A DNA stretch of 64,000 nucleotides from Verticillium longisporum. Lineage: Eukaryota; Ascomycota; Sordariomycetes; Glomerellales; Plectosphaerellaceae. The DNA lies in the NCBI GenBank assembly GCA_019188255.1, contig JAETXT010000008.1:2108001-2172000 (forward strand), given 5' to 3'. This document shows, one piece after another, positions 11,968-25,425 of the stretch. How positions within the stretch are numbered: the first letter of the stretch is position 1; each line of letters opens with the position of its first letter. The notes under the pieces were generated by a model. That model was not told where the DNA came from, made no database searches, and saw nothing but the letters and a program-made list of their open reading frames with translations. Made by a program: the position numbers and the translations under genes.

Positions 11968-12397
11968 TAATATTTTATCTCTCTTTTTACTTTATCCTAA
12001 AATATAATATAATATTTAAATTAAAGGTCTTTATTAAATTCTAAATAATTCTCTTTTAAGCTATTTAATAGTTCTCTTCTATAATTAATTAATAAATAAT
12101 AGCTTATTAATATAATTTTATTATTTCAATATTCTTCTATTCTCTTTCTTTATTTTAATTCTATTTAATTATTTTTATATTATTTTATTCTTAAATAATA
12201 ATTTAATAGGCTTTTTCTATAATTAATTAATAATTATTTACTTTTTAATATAGATTTATTAATCTATTATTCTTTATTCTTTCCTTTTTTATTATTTAGA
12301 TTTAATAAATAATTATTATTTTAAAATAGCTTATTATAAATTTCTAATATATTTATAAAAGGATTTTCTAATTATTATTTCTATTTTTTCTTCTTTT

Positions 12398-12422
12398 TTG
12401 ATAATAATAATAATAATAATAA
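12398..12422. repeat. (ATA)n trinucleotide tract
   Basis: A short run of about eight ATA units inside the RIP-degraded element. It is likely a by-product of extreme AT content rather than a functional site. Confidence 0.7.
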
Positions 12423-15400
12423 TATTCCTCCCTTCCTTAATATTATTTTTATATCTTTTATAATAATCCTTTAATAATTAATTATTATATAGTTATTAAT
12501 TAAATATAATTCTTAGATCGATTCTAGTTTTCTAATTCTTTAATAAAAATAATTTATAAATCTATTAATATTTACTTATTAATTATTTATAAATTAGAAA
12601 TAATAATACTATTATTTAAATAATTTCCTATTTATAAATTACTTTTAATATTTCCTTTATAATTTAATAATTAATTAATTATAGAGTAATAGCTCCTTTT
12701 CCTCCTAACCCTTATTAGGAGCCTAGATAGGTATATTTAGCTAGAGATTTATTATATTTCTATTACTATAATTATATATATAAATAGTTTAATCCTATTA
12801 TAAATAAGGAGTACCTTTATTATAAGGAGGATATTAATAAATTAACTATTATTTAATAATTAATTATTAATTAATCGTTTATATAGCTAATTCCGCTAAA
12901 TACTCCTATTATAGAATAGTTTAAGGAGGTAAGCTATACTTTACTATAAATTACCCCCCTTTTATTCCCTTATTATCTAATAGCTAATCCCTTATAAATA
13001 CTTATTAAATACTAGGCTATTATATATACCCTTAAATTAACTATTAAGGCTATAGCTAAGAATAGCTATATTAATATCTTTAAAATAAATAATACTTATT
13101 TACTAAATATTTATTATTTAAATATTAATAGATTTCTTTTAATTAATTTCGATATAATTAAGACTATTAGCTAGAAGGCCTTCTAAAAGGGTAAAAACAA
13201 TAAAGCATTAAGCGCTAAGAAGTATATTATTATTAATTAATAGGAGGCTAGCGAGTATTCTACTCGCTACTTTACTACTATTAATCGTCTCGCCTAGGCT
13301 ACTAAGCGCTCTACTATTACTATTAAGGTGTCTATTACTACTTTATAATAGATTATTAATTCTCTTATTAAGCTAATTACTATTTAGTCTGAGATCTAGG
13401 AGAATTATACTTTAATTATAAATCGTTTATTAATTATTTATTAATTATTTATTAATAATCTATTAGAATTATAATATTCTTATTAATATTATTAATAATA
13501 AAGAGGATAATAAGAACTAGGAAAGTAATAGTAAAATAGTAGCTTAAGAACTATTAATAATCTATTAATATTCCCCTATTATTTAGTTTTTTCTTTTACT
13601 TTTTCTTTTTTTTATTATTCTCCTTTAAGAATAAAGCTAAGGGCTAGATTACCCCTTAAATATTAATTAAATTATTATTAATCTATTATTATTCTTCTTT
13701 ATAATTATTTATATATTTTAATAAAGTCGTTTATTATATTTCGCTATAATTCCTATAAATTCTCGCTTTCTAAGTATCCTTCCTATTTAATAAAGTATTA
13801 TTAATTATATAATAGTCCCTTATAATTAATTATTCTCTTAATTATATATATATTTTTATTTCCTATAACTAGTAATACTTTATTAACCTATAATTAAAAT
13901 AGTAATTAGTTTTCTCTACTTTTCTAATTTTCTAAGTATAATATATAGAATATATTATATACCTTATAATTAAGGGGTAACTATAGTTTATATATTAGAC
14001 TATAGCTATTTATTCTCTTAATAATTCTAAATAATCCGAGGTATTTATTTAATAGCTTCTTACTAAGTCTTTATTATTTAATCGTTCTTATAGAGAAGAG
14101 AACTAGGTCTCCTATTTTATATTCTTTCTAGATTCTTCCTTAATTATAATAATAGGCTTAATATCTACTATTAATCTCTAAGAGTTTATAAATTATCTCT
14201 CTTTTAATTATCTATTAGGTTATTTATAATTCTATTATCTCTAAGTTCCCTTATTATTATATAATATAATCTAAGTCCTTTAATCTAGCTAGGTTATAGC
14301 TTATTAATACTTCTATTAGTAATTATTAGATTATTATATAGAATAATATATTATATATAAATTCTATTATAGGGAATAGGGAAATCTAGTCTATTTATTT
14401 ATAATTATAGAATATTCTAAGATAGTATTCTAGGTTCTAATTCTATTATTCTATTTAATTATTAGTTTATAAATAAAAGGCTATTAAGAGTTATCTCCTT
14501 ATTCCTATTATTTTATATAAAATCGTTTAAAATTTATTATAAATAGTAACCCTCTATCTAAGATTATACCTTTTAAGAGGCTATATCTCTTAAATATATA
14601 GTCCTATAGCGTAATTACTAGACTAGCTATTATAAATCTATTACTAATTAATATATATATAGTATATTTTATAAAGCGGTCTATAATAATTAATATAATA
14701 TTTTATTTATTAATTTTAAAGAATCTTATAATAAAGTCTATAGATATTTCCTTAAAGGGACTATTAAATAGTAATAAGCTCTTTAATTAATTATATAGCT
14801 TATAATATTAGAATTATATTATTTAATATATTAAGTATATAGAGATATATTCTTTAATATCTTTAATTAAATTATTCTAGAAATATATATTTTTAAGCTA
14901 AGTAATAATCTTCCTAACTCCTTAATACCCTATTATTAAGCTATTATAAGCTTATTATAGGATTTCGTTTCTAAGGGCCTTATCCTATAGAATAAAGATC
15001 TTATTCTTAAAAGTTAATAAGCTATTTTCTTTTATTTATTAATTTAATAGCCTCTACTCCTTTTTTACTCTATAGAAAGTATCGTTTCCCTAGGCTTCTA
15101 GGATAGCTTCTTTAATAGGTCTATTATCTAATTATTAATTTATTATAATAATAGCTCCGATAATATTAAAGAATCGTTTTATTTATAATAGTAAATAATA
15201 TACCCTCGCTTACTCCTATCCTCCTTAATTTAGCTTATAATCGGGCCTCCTAGAAAAGCTATTTATTAGGTTCCTATTACCTACTTAGTATTCGATAATA
15301 AAATCGAACTCTAATAATATTTATAATTATCTTCCTTATTATTTTAAGATCTTTAGCTTTTCTAGGAAGTATTTATAATTAAAGTAATTAATTAAGACCT

Positions 15401-18400
15401 TAATTATTAATCTATTATAAATAAAATATTATCTCTATATTTTAAAAGATTCTATAATTATTATTATTTCTATTTCTAATATATTATATTATAGCTCTAT
15501 ACTTTTAAGCTTTTTTTAAAAATATATAATTAATTTCTAATAGTTATTCTCTAATTAAAATAGGATTATTCTTATTATAAAGTTTAATATATTAAGCTTA
15601 ATTCTTATTTTTAATCTATTATCGAAATATTAGAGGATAGGAGCTTTTATAAATATAAACTTTAATTTTTAAAAAACTATTAAATTAATAATATTTAGCT
15701 AGAAATCTATTATTAATTATTTAATATTCTTATTAATTAAAGGGGCTATAATTTTTAAATAGTTCTTAATAAAATACCTATAAAAGCTTATAAATCTAAG
15801 GAATTCTTAGAAATCTTTTAAAGATTAAGGGATTAATTAATCCTTTATTATTATAATTTATTCTTCTATAATATATATATTTATAAAAGAGATTATAAAT
15901 TCTAGAAACTCTATTATTATTATATTAAAGTTATATTTTTCTAGATTTATATAAAGATTCTATTCTTAAAATCTTCTAAGTACTATTCTAATATTCTATT
16001 AATATTCTTTTAATATTATTAAATATATTAAGATATTATTTATATAAACGATATATATTATATCTATAAAGCTAATTAATATTTTATTAATATATATTTA
16101 GAAGGTAATTAATATATTTATAAAACTAAATAATATATTAAAGTATTCGAAATAATTATATTTTATTCTAAATACTATTTTCTATTTATCCTTTATTTTA
16201 ATATATAATCGATAATAAATATCTTTTAAATCTAATTTTATAAATAATTTAGCTATTATTAATTAATTAAATAGTTTATAAATAAATAGGAGGGTAATAT
16301 AGTCTTTCTTTATAATTTTATTAAATCCTTTATAATTAATATATATCCTAAATTTATTATCCTTCTTTAAGATAAATAATATAAAGGTATTAATAGGGCT
16401 AATAGAATATCTAATTTATCCCTTTTTTAATAAATTATTTATATATTCCTTTAATATTTCTAATTCCTTTTCTATTAGAATATAAATAGGTTTAAAGGGT
16501 AATTTCTTTTTATCCTTAAATTCTATTAAATAATCCTATTAATAATATTATAATAAAGTTATTATTTATTTAATATTAAATATATCGTTAAATTTATAAT
16601 ATTTAATTAAGATTATAATAAATAGTTTATTTCTCTTATTATATTCTTATAAAGGTATTATAAAAGGAGCTTATATATTCTATAATATAATTAAAGTTAT
16701 TATTAGGGATTAATAGATTATATTCTTAATTTATTTTCTTATTAATATAATTCTAATATTCTATTTCCTAATAGAATATCTTTAATAGCTCTATAATTAA
16801 TCGTTTATTAATTATATTTAAGCTAATTAAAGTCTTCCTAAAATAATATTATATCTATTTATAATATTATTTATTATTATATATTCTATTATTATTATAT
16901 ACTTTATTCTAAGGTTATTTATTATTTAATTAATAATCCTCTTTTTATTATAAATATTTATCTCTTTATTTTAGAATACTTTATTTAGCTTATTCTACTT
17001 TTCCCTTAATTATTCTCTAGCTTCCCTTAAGAGGTCGCTATTAATAATATTAATATTAGCTCCTTTATTTAATATTACTTCTCCTTTAATTTAATTATTA
17101 TTAATATATAATTTAATAGTTACTTTATACTATTTTAATTTTAAGAGTAATAGTTCTTTTTATTAAAGGTCTCTTATTATTCTTCCTTTAAATAATTTAT
17201 AATTTATTATTAAATACTATTTATATAATTTATATATATAATTTTATTTTCTATAATTTATATATAATATTTCTAAATAGCTATTAATATAATATTTATA
17301 TTTATTATAATTATAATATTTAATTTCATTTAAAGCTTTAAGCTTTCTTCTATCTATTTATTATTATTTTATTATTAATTTATAAAATATAATAGATTAA
17401 TTTAGCTAGCTATTTAGTTTTTAATTATCTCTTCTTTATATTTATTTATTAATTATTCTTCTATAGATCTTATTTTAAATCTATTATAGATTATCTTAGC
17501 TTCTCTCTTTATTATCTTAATATTATTTTAAGCTTCTCTTAATCTATAATAAAGTCTCTATTCTCTTAATTATTCTATTTAGTTCTATTCTTATATAAGG
17601 AATTCCCTAAACTATAATGTATTATATAAGATCTAGGTTAAGTTTTATAAATAAAAGTATTACTTTATAGATCTATAATAAGGGTTTAAGTAATTCTATT
17701 TCTAAGCTATTATAAATATCTATAAAGTCTTAGTATTTCTAATTAAAGGCTTAAAATTATTAATCTTATTTATATAATTTAATAATTATCTAAAATATTT
17801 AAATATTATTATTATCTATATTACCCTTTAATTAAACCTTTATTATTCTTTAAATAACTTTATAAATAGATTTATATTTTATTTATATATATATTATCTA
17901 TCTCTATTATAAAATATTAATAAAGTAATTATTTATATATATAATTTTATTAATATCTTTATAGAAACTCTTCTTATTAAGCTAGAATTATATATTAAAG
18001 CTAAATAAAAAAGTATTAAATTCTAATTAGGATATCCTTTTATATTAAATAATTAATACTTATATTTTTATAAAGAATATATTTTATAATTCTTTATAGA
18101 ATATTACTTTAAATATTAATATTAATCTATTAATTATTCTTAATAATAAATTTATTAAATCTCCTTTTTAGAATATAATTAATTCTTTATATTTCCTTTT
18201 CTTTATAAATTTATATTATTCTTCCTTTAATTATTAATCTAATTCCTTATTTATAATTAATAGTAAATTATTAAATATATTATTCTTAATATTTTATCCT
18301 TATTCTATATTAAGCTTTAATTATATTAATTCTTTAATATTCTCTATCTATTATCCTATAATAGCTTATCTTCTAATATTCTATATATCTCTAATCGATA

Positions 18401-18445
18401 TATTATCTTAATAATTATTACTCTTTAAGGGTAGATTAATTATTA

Positions 18446-18659
18446 TATTAAGGAATCTTATATAATAAGTAAAGGGATTAATTATTAATCTCTTAAGGGT
18501 TTCTAGGAAGATAGAATAATCGATGCCCTTCTCTAAATCTTAATCTATTAATTTTTCTTATAATTATTCCCTTATTATACTTAGTCCTCTCTTCTTAATT
18601 CCTACGATTAAATAATAGGCGATCCTCTATTAGTCTTATACCTCCCTTAGGTCCTAATA
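18446..18659 (-). repeat. 5' LTR of the Ty3 element (214 bp)
   Basis: Right-hand copy and, given minus-strand coding, the 5' LTR. It aligns over its full length with 11754-11967, mostly with C/T and G/A differences. It is followed by GCCAG, matching GCCAA before the left LTR. Confidence 0.88.
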
Positions 18660-19386
18660 GCCAGGCAGCGACTTTAATGCCTAAATAGTTTCCTAGCATC
18701 GTAGGGAGGTAAATTCTCAGCCCTAAGCTATTAGTATTTAATGGTCACTATAGCTGAGGAAAGATGCGGCCTAGACTCAAATATTAGGTTGGACATTTCG
18801 CTATTAGATTGATTCCACTGCCGTAAAATCCGTAGTAGATAGCACGGATCTTCAACCCACCTAGTATGATGATTAAGCCATCACCTATCCTTAATTGATC
18901 CCAGTTCACTGGCATTGTTGGGGCTTTTTGCGAGGTTGAACTTTCTACTTCCCCGCACCCTCACACCTCAAGGAATGGTCGCGATGATCTACCGGCGCTA
19001 CCCCGGTTCTTTGTCCAATGTTGATCTTAGCTACACACCATGAAAGCTGGTTGATCACTTCGGCGAGCGGGGACAGCGATGATGTATGGCGGATAGACAA
19101 AAACTAAGGTTTAGCGCAACATCACTGGGGTAATGTTCCAAGTTCTCGACATGGAAAGGGGACCATCATTGGTTACATGTCCTTTCCTGGCTCGGCAGTG
19201 AGCTGTTAGCTTGAGAATCGTCGGAAGCCGGCTTCGCGAACATGACGACATGCCAAAGGCCCTCTATGCCAATACGGCAGATAAAACGTTGCTTTTGGAC
19301 CATTTCCAACATCCACGTGAGCCAATGCGCAAACCTGAAGTCTCCTTCAGAAGTGAGCACGTTCATATTGCCCACCCATTGCGAAC
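18660..19386. other. intergenic region upstream of the glycosidase-like gene
   Basis: Base composition returns to normal about 20 bp after the LTR. No gene is supported. It presumably contains the promoter of the downstream secreted protein gene. Confidence 0.5.
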
Positions 19387-21730
19387 ATGAAGTTATCACT
19401 CCTTGTTACAGGGGCTACTCTGCTTCTCAGGGGCTGTTGCACCAAAACCCCATGTGTTCAACGGCGACAGTAAGTTGTCAAAGACCACACTGGCATTCGT
19501 TCAGCGTCAAAGCTCATGGATTGCTGTAGTCACGGAAGCACTTGTAGTCCGGCTGGCGTGTGCGATGAAGAGGCAGTTCGCCTTGGACTCAACGATCCCC
19601 CATATACGAATTATTTTTATTCGGACTGCAATTCGGCTTCCCAAGTCGTAGTGACAAGCCCCCTTCCGGACAGTAATCTGACTCTCATCGGACCACGACT
19701 TTTAGTGAGATCCTTTCAAGTCGCTTCACCTTTCGTGGCATGGGAAGCTGACTCCTGGGTTAGGTCGCTTGGCCTGCTGGAAATAGTGGCGTCGTATCGT
19801 TCTTTCAACCACTAGACGGCGCGAACGGAACACTTTCTATTAACCTGGTCAACTCCTCTACTTCCGGCAACAGCCTCGACCCTATTTACGAGGTTTCGGG
19901 TAATACAAACAAACCTGTAGTTGGAGTGAAAGGCCACATCGAGTTCAATTCGTCGGCGTCACTGGTTGTAGCCATCCTTGGGAGTATTCGTACAATACGA
20001 GACTTCACCGAAGGGCCTAGCCTGTTATACCCCATCTTCCAGGACGCCATCAACGTCGCAATGTCAGATGATTCTAGCGTCATCTTGTCGCGTTTATGGC
20101 TGGACAACGTAACGACGACTACGCTGGCATTTGCCCCTTCTGGATGTGATGCCTCAGTAACGGTAAACAACAATACCATTAAGTTCTCAGCTGGGACTTA
20201 CGCCTTCAATGCATCTTTTAATTATCCCAACTGGAGCGACTTGGCCCAACGGAGACTTTAAATGAAGCATCTCAAGACTTAGTTTCTGAGTCATCAGACC
20301 AAGTGGAATCTCTATCATTCTTGTCCTACAAGAACAAACTCCTTGCTGGTGGCTGGCGGTTTCTAACTTACTTCGGTCGCGACAGCATGATTTCCATGTT
20401 GCTGATGGAGAAGGTTCTTAGCACAGGGGATGGCGGAACGTTCAAAGCCGGTATTGGTGCTGTTCTGGAGCGCATCAACCGGACAGACGGAAGCGCTGCA
20501 CACGAAGAAGGCATCGGTGACTTTGCAACATGGTTTAACCTGCAGAGAAACATCAGTTCGACAGCGCCGTCTTATGATTACCACATGATCGACACGGACT
20601 ACTTCCTCCCTGTTCTTTTGAGGGACTACTTCCTCAACAACTCCGATGGTCGGGAGCGCGTAGCCACCTTCATGTCTACCGAAGCTACTATTGACCCGGA
20701 TAATGACGGTCTCACATACCACGATCTAGCTTTGGTCAACGCCGAGAAGATTATGAATGCAACAGCTGCATTTGCTGGCCCTGGCGGGCAGATACGGGAT
20801 AATCTAATACATCTCAAAGAGGGCGAGATCACTGGCGAATGGCGCGACAGCACTTACGGCCTTGGCGGCGGTCGCATACCGTACAATGTCAACGCTGCCA
20901 TAGCCCCGGCTGGCCTTCGGGCCATTGCTGCTCTTTCCGAAGCTTCATTTTTCCCAGAACACCCCGAGTGGGCCGAGAAGGCCGCAGCGGCAGCTCAGAT
21001 CTGGGAAGATGAGACCTTGCGCTTCTTCGAGGTTACTATTGAGCAAGAGGAAGCCCGCGCGTTGCTCAACGACTATGTCGACGCGAATGAGTTTTCCTTT
21101 CCTTCACAGGCTGACGGAATAAACTCTTCGGTCACGTTTTATGGCCTGGCCCTCAAGGGCAATAACGACATAGACTTGGTGCGCGTCATGAATTCCGACG
21201 ACGGCTTAAGGCACTTCCTTCTCAACACCACGAACCAGACACAACTCAGCTCCTACTTGTCTCAAACAGCTGACCACATTCTTCAACCGTTCCCTGCAGG
21301 ACTGACCACCAACATTGGGCTCCTCGTCGCGAACCCTGCGTATGGTGGAAAGCCAGTCTACTCGGCAAACTTCACTACCTCGGCTTATCACGGAACAGTT
21401 GTCTGGTCATGGCAGCTCTCTATGATGGCAGCTGGTCTAGAACGGCAACTTGACATGTGCAGAAGCAAGTCAGTGCCTGACTTTTGTGAAGACCAAACAC
21501 TCCATTCGAAGATCACGACAGCGTACAACAGACTCTGGGACGTGATCGAAGAAAACTCCAGGATATTGAGCTCCGAGGTGTGGAGTTGGCGCTATGCTGA
21601 TGACATGTTCAATGCTGTCGCATTGGGTGACTTGCCGCCGCCCCCGGGCGTCAATCCAACAGAAAGCAATGTCGTACAGTACTGGAGCTTGACCTTCTTG
21701 GCAGTGAAACGGAATGAAAGCTTTCGATGA
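19387..21730 (+). pseudogene. secreted six-hairpin glycosidase-like protein (amylo-1,6-glucosidase-like), frame-broken
   Basis: An N-terminal secretion signal starts at ATG 19387 (MKLSLLVTGATLL). Coding potential then moves between frames: an apparent +1 at a GGGG run near 19433, a missing base near 19518, an intron at 19705-19763 (GTGAGA...TAG, GCTGAC branch) and a missing base at TGG near 20235. From about 20240 to 21730 a ~480-residue frame is intact. It contains GWRFLTYFGRDSM, DYHMIDTDYF, GEWRDSTYGLGGGRIPYNV and a C-terminal VVWSWQLSMMA helix, the look of an (alpha/alpha)6 toroid like the glucosidase domain of debranching enzymes. Many Asn-x-Ser/Thr sites fit secretion. Substrate unknown. 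All three breaks sit at G runs or doublets, so sequence error is as likely as decay; with them repaired the product would be about 740 residues. Confidence 0.65.
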
Positions 21731-21898
21731 GTTGGTATAGACCAGGATAAGATTGGATCCTCACTCACATTAGGTACTCATAACGCTCTTGTTTTCTGTA
21801 GCTGGATATTGTATCGCAATGCTCCTCACGTTTCTATAGCTTCAACAATTTTCAATTAACTGGTAATTGTTGCAGGACTAGCTCGCAGCAAGTTCAGC

Positions 21899-23789
21899 TT
21901 ACAGCTTTGCTCTGGGACTCCAGTTTCCGATAATCTCCTGCAGTCGCTGATGGGTCTCTTGTTCTTGCTGGCTCCGAATCTCCAACTCTGCTTTCCGAGC
22001 ATCTTCTTCGAATCCCTTGATCTTGGTTGCCACCATGCCCGTCCATATAGCCAGAGATGCTTTGTCGAACGGTGGGGGTGCCCTGCCTGTTGTGCCTGGG
22101 GTAGGGTCGCCTGCGATGTACCGCAGATACTCAAAAAAGCCCTCGTAGTCTAGAGCGATCGAGTAGTAGTTCTTGCCTCCCTTCAGTTCAGCCACTCTCT
22201 TTTGTTCCCACTCAAGCTGCTCGGGACGTGAAGGGAGAGGCCGGGCGCGCCCTGCGAGGAGTCTTGCCACGGCGACCGCTTGCCACTCGTACACACGAAA
22301 CGTGAAACCGCCACCAAGCTGAAGAGGTGTCAGTGCTTGATATAGAGCAGAGTGAAGAGGTCTTCCACAAGGTCCGCAGGCAATAGGATATAGGTTGGGT
22401 GTCGGAATACATCTGAATTCTGGCCCTCCGCAGCTCCTTATATACACGTTCTCGTAACCCTTAGCCCCCTGACCGACCCCCCTGCTTGGTAGCTCCGCAG
22501 AGCCACCTGACAAGAGGGCAGTTGTTAGCTATGAACCTTGAGCTTGAGGCAAGTAGGGACATTCCCAAACTTACCATGCCAATAAATGCTAAGCTCGGGT
22601 CGTCAATACTAAATGTGTGTTGGAAGACTCCAGGCAGCCGACGATTAGCCTGTTTTATCTTTGCCTGAACGTCCGGCAAGAATGGCAAGCTGAAAGTGTA
22701 TCCGGTGCCAAATATGACGTGGTCTACATCATTCAGATGCGACCCATCTGCAAAGAACAGTGTCCCAGTTTCTGGATCGAAGCGCGTTATCTCGTTTTTA
22801 ACAACAATGTGCGGGTGTGTGAAGGGCGCCCACCCAAAGGCTGGGACAGGATCACCCCTTAAAGCTGCATAAACCGGTTTTTTTGCTTCAGGAAGAATCT
22901 CATGCAGGACTTCATGGGATGAAATAGACCCTCCGACGATGACCACTCGCTGTGACCGTTATTAGCTCTACTAGGCCTGGTCGTGTATAAGGTTGCGTAC
23001 CATTCCTGCAAAGCTTTCTGGACCCCTGAAATGCTTGCTGTGTTGGATTTTCCCAGGGAATTTCACATCATAATCGACGAGTCCTGGAATATCTGGAATC
23101 CAGGGGACGTTATAGTGGCCACTTGCGGCAATCAGAGCGTCGAATCTCTCTTCCCACCAGTAGTCTTTTCCCGGCGTCTCTGTGCGAAGCGTCAGTACCC
23201 ATTCTTGCTGTTCATTTTTGACTGCCCGCTCAACCGTCGTATTAAGCTCCAGTAGTTTGTCGTTCCCGTTGCGGACGAAGATTTCCTGAACCCACTCTCG
23301 CACCACCTCACGGTGTCTGAAAGGAGCCCGGGGTCCAAATTTGGCGAGGGTGCGTTCCGACAGCTTATCTGGGAAAGGCTCCCGAGTAAAGCTCATGATG
23401 GAGGGAATGATATTGCTGTGAAGGTGCTCATGAAGCGCCGAGTCTGAAAACCGTGTTTGATGATTGTTGAATCTCTCCGTCTTCGAGGTCTCTGCTGGAA
23501 GTTGTGCTGGTATGGGCACAGCATGGTCAACATTCCCCGCGATGAGATCTCGCAGTGATGGGATCTTGGCGGGCAGGTGAGGGGTGTAGACCCTGTGGAC
23601 TTCGAGTGAGCACACTACGACGGTCGTACAACAAGTGCAACCGAGAACTCACCATGTCCCACCAATAGCCCCTCTTCTGTCGAAGACCCGAATGGTGTCG
23701 AAAGCTTGCTCTTTGACCAAGGCGTCGGTGGTGATGGCACCAGATGGGCCAGCACCAATCACCGCCACCCTTCTTGCTGTGGTTGTCAC
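21899..23789 (-). CDS. FMO-type flavin monooxygenase (dimethylaniline monooxygenase-like)
   Basis: Four minus-strand exons, 23653-23789, 23001-23592, 22575-22949 and 21899-22318, join in phase to about 507 residues. The family uses FAD, NADPH and O2 to oxygenate soft N or S atoms or, in some members, ketones. Visible motifs are the FAD-binding GAGPSG at ~12-17, GGTW at the first splice, the FMO fingerprint FxGxxxHS at ~224-231, a second Rossmann turn GGSISS at ~249-254, and FGTGY. No in-frame ATG precedes GAGPSG: a stop lies upstream and the best-placed codon is GTG at 23787-23789. So the start is either non-AUG, lost, in an unseen exon, or shifted by one base from the ATG near 23834. The last intron (22319-22574, 256 nt) is unusually long here but ends with a good CTGAC branch and CAG. 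Confidence 0.78.
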
Positions 23790-24074
23790 AATTTGAAGTT
23801 CCAATTGCTTGCCTCAAATTCAAGCTCATTATTTCATGGGAACGGATGAAGCCAATGTTCAGAACAATCGTCACTTGATTATTTATATCGTCTATGCTGA
23901 CTCAAGACTCGAGGGCGTTTGATGGTGTGATGTTGTCCTGATGGCGTCTTCCTGCAAGATAAGCACGCGAAACAGAAACACACCAACGGTCGGCAGCATC
24001 CCGACGCAACGTCCGCCGACTTCGCTCATGGTCGCCGAGCCCCACGGCGCTTTGAGGCAAGAAAATAGCAAGGT

Positions 24075-25425
24075 TTACCCGATCCTCGTCGGTGCCGACG
24101 ACCGAGCCCCTCGCGAACCACACTTATCTGCCTCAAAGTTGCTATCAACGGATCCGATCAGGTCCGCGAGCTCAACCTCACCCTGCCACGGCGGCCTCTC
24201 GTCGGCATCGTGACTCTTCGGTCCAATCACTACCCACGCTGACAGCGACTGCAAGGTGCTGTGACCCTTGGTGTCACCGCTGCTGTAGCTCCCGATGCGC
24301 TCCATCGCTTTGGCGTAACCTGTGGGGGCCGTTCGTAATCTTCTTCCCCAAAGTCCCGGCCAGAACGTACGACTCGAATCTGTCTGTGCCGTTGTAGTCC
24401 AGCATCACGAAAGGCGCGCTGGCGTACCCCACGGGCAATGTCCCAATGTCGAGAGACGGGTATTGCACGCCGTCAAGAACGAGGTCGCCCTCGGCGCTGT
24501 TCCTTGTGTAGGGTTCACCTCGGTCTTTCCAATAGTTGAACTCTGTGATCCATCCGTACATGTTGAAAGGCGGTGCGCCGCAGAAGAACTCGGATCTGGC
24601 GGATACGATGTCGTTCCAGAATTGCACCGTCTCCGAACTGTCCGGCTCGTCGATCGATTTGATAAAGCGCTTGAGGATGGGCCGGAGGCGTTCAGCATAT
24701 GCCGTAGGCTCCTCGCCGAATTCAGGGAGCCGTTCGAGTTTGTCGAGCAGAGCTTCCCAATCCGACTTTTCTCCCTGTAGTGTGACGGAAGGGAGGCCGC
24801 AAATGATGCCGCCTTCGAACCTGAAATAGGCCTTTGTCAGCCCCATCATGAGTATGTTGGCTGTCATGAGATCGTCCTGGGTTGTGGTGGTGAAATCCGG
24901 CATAATCCAATTCTGTAGCCAATCCGTCTTGACGCGGGCTTGAATCTCGTCTTGGAAGCGTATGAGGACTTGTTCCCAGGTGAAATCCTCGATCGTGATA
25001 GTCTCCTGTCCTTCATGATCGACAAACAAGTCCCTGATGTCCTCAGCGTGAGATATCATGTAGAAATTCATTTGGACCAATATGGTGAACCACACTTCCT
25101 CGGGGCGGACGACGAAATGCAGGTGCTCGCCCCAGGCCTGGATTGCCCCGCGGACGAAGCTGTCAGCTGAAGGACGCACTCCATCACCAATAGACAGGGA
25201 GGCGCTGTCTTTGATGTTGTGATTGAAGGAGGAGAGGAGGACTTCGGCCGAGTTGTTGTAGAACTCGTTACTCATGCTTTGGCGGAAGAAGTCGTCGGCG
25301 TTCTTGACAGCCCCACGGCCAATGTGTGGCTTTGGGAGCCCCCCTGGAAGCACCACAACGTCGGCGACCGACACAGGCAGCAGAAGCGCGAGGCAAGGCC
25401 CCAAAAAAGCGGCGGACAACCTCAT
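24075..25425 (-). CDS. secreted DUF4419 protein, single-base frame break near C-terminus
   Basis: Single-exon frame from ATG at 25425 with a clear secretion signal (MRLSAAFLGPCLALLLPVSVA). The body has hallmarks of fungal DUF4419 proteins: RPEEVWFTILVQMNFY, DFTTTTQDDLMTA, CGLPSVTLQGEKSDWEAL, and a GWITEFNYW segment followed by a VMLDYNGT strand. The biochemical role of the family is unknown. The frame stops at 24274, but an adjacent frame continues with GYAKAMERIGSYSSGD and SLSAWVV to a stop at 24075. The switch point is a five-G run (24324-24328 on the plus strand); a four-base run would join the two. Depending on whether that is error or mutation, the product is about 383 or 450 residues. 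Confidence 0.75.

Larger units (their letters stand above)
11754..18659 (-). mobile_element. RIP-degraded Ty3/gypsy LTR retrotransposon, 6.9 kb
   Basis: Two 214-bp direct repeats (11754-11967, TGTTAAGG start; 18446-18659, TATTAAGG start) bound an extremely AT-rich interior. A 5-bp target repeat, GCCAA/GCCAG, flanks it. Coding remnants read on the minus strand. Around 16130-16420 a reverse-transcriptase block is recognisable through many stops: a YKGFNKI stretch, KLDLKDIYYRLYIK and FRIKYNYFEY. Around 14660-14760 integrase core words such as SIDFII and IDRFIKY appear. The order RT then integrase is that of Ty3/gypsy. The LTRs differ mostly by transitions (TGCAACG versus TATAATA), as expected for RIP. 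A purine-rich tract lies next to the 3' LTR (11968-11995, read on the minus strand). No intact protein remains. Confidence 0.9.

Noticed and set aside
19242..19529. 95-codon frame overlapping the start of the glycosidase
   Set aside because: The signal peptide and Cys-rich motif lie in other frames; this frame has no support.
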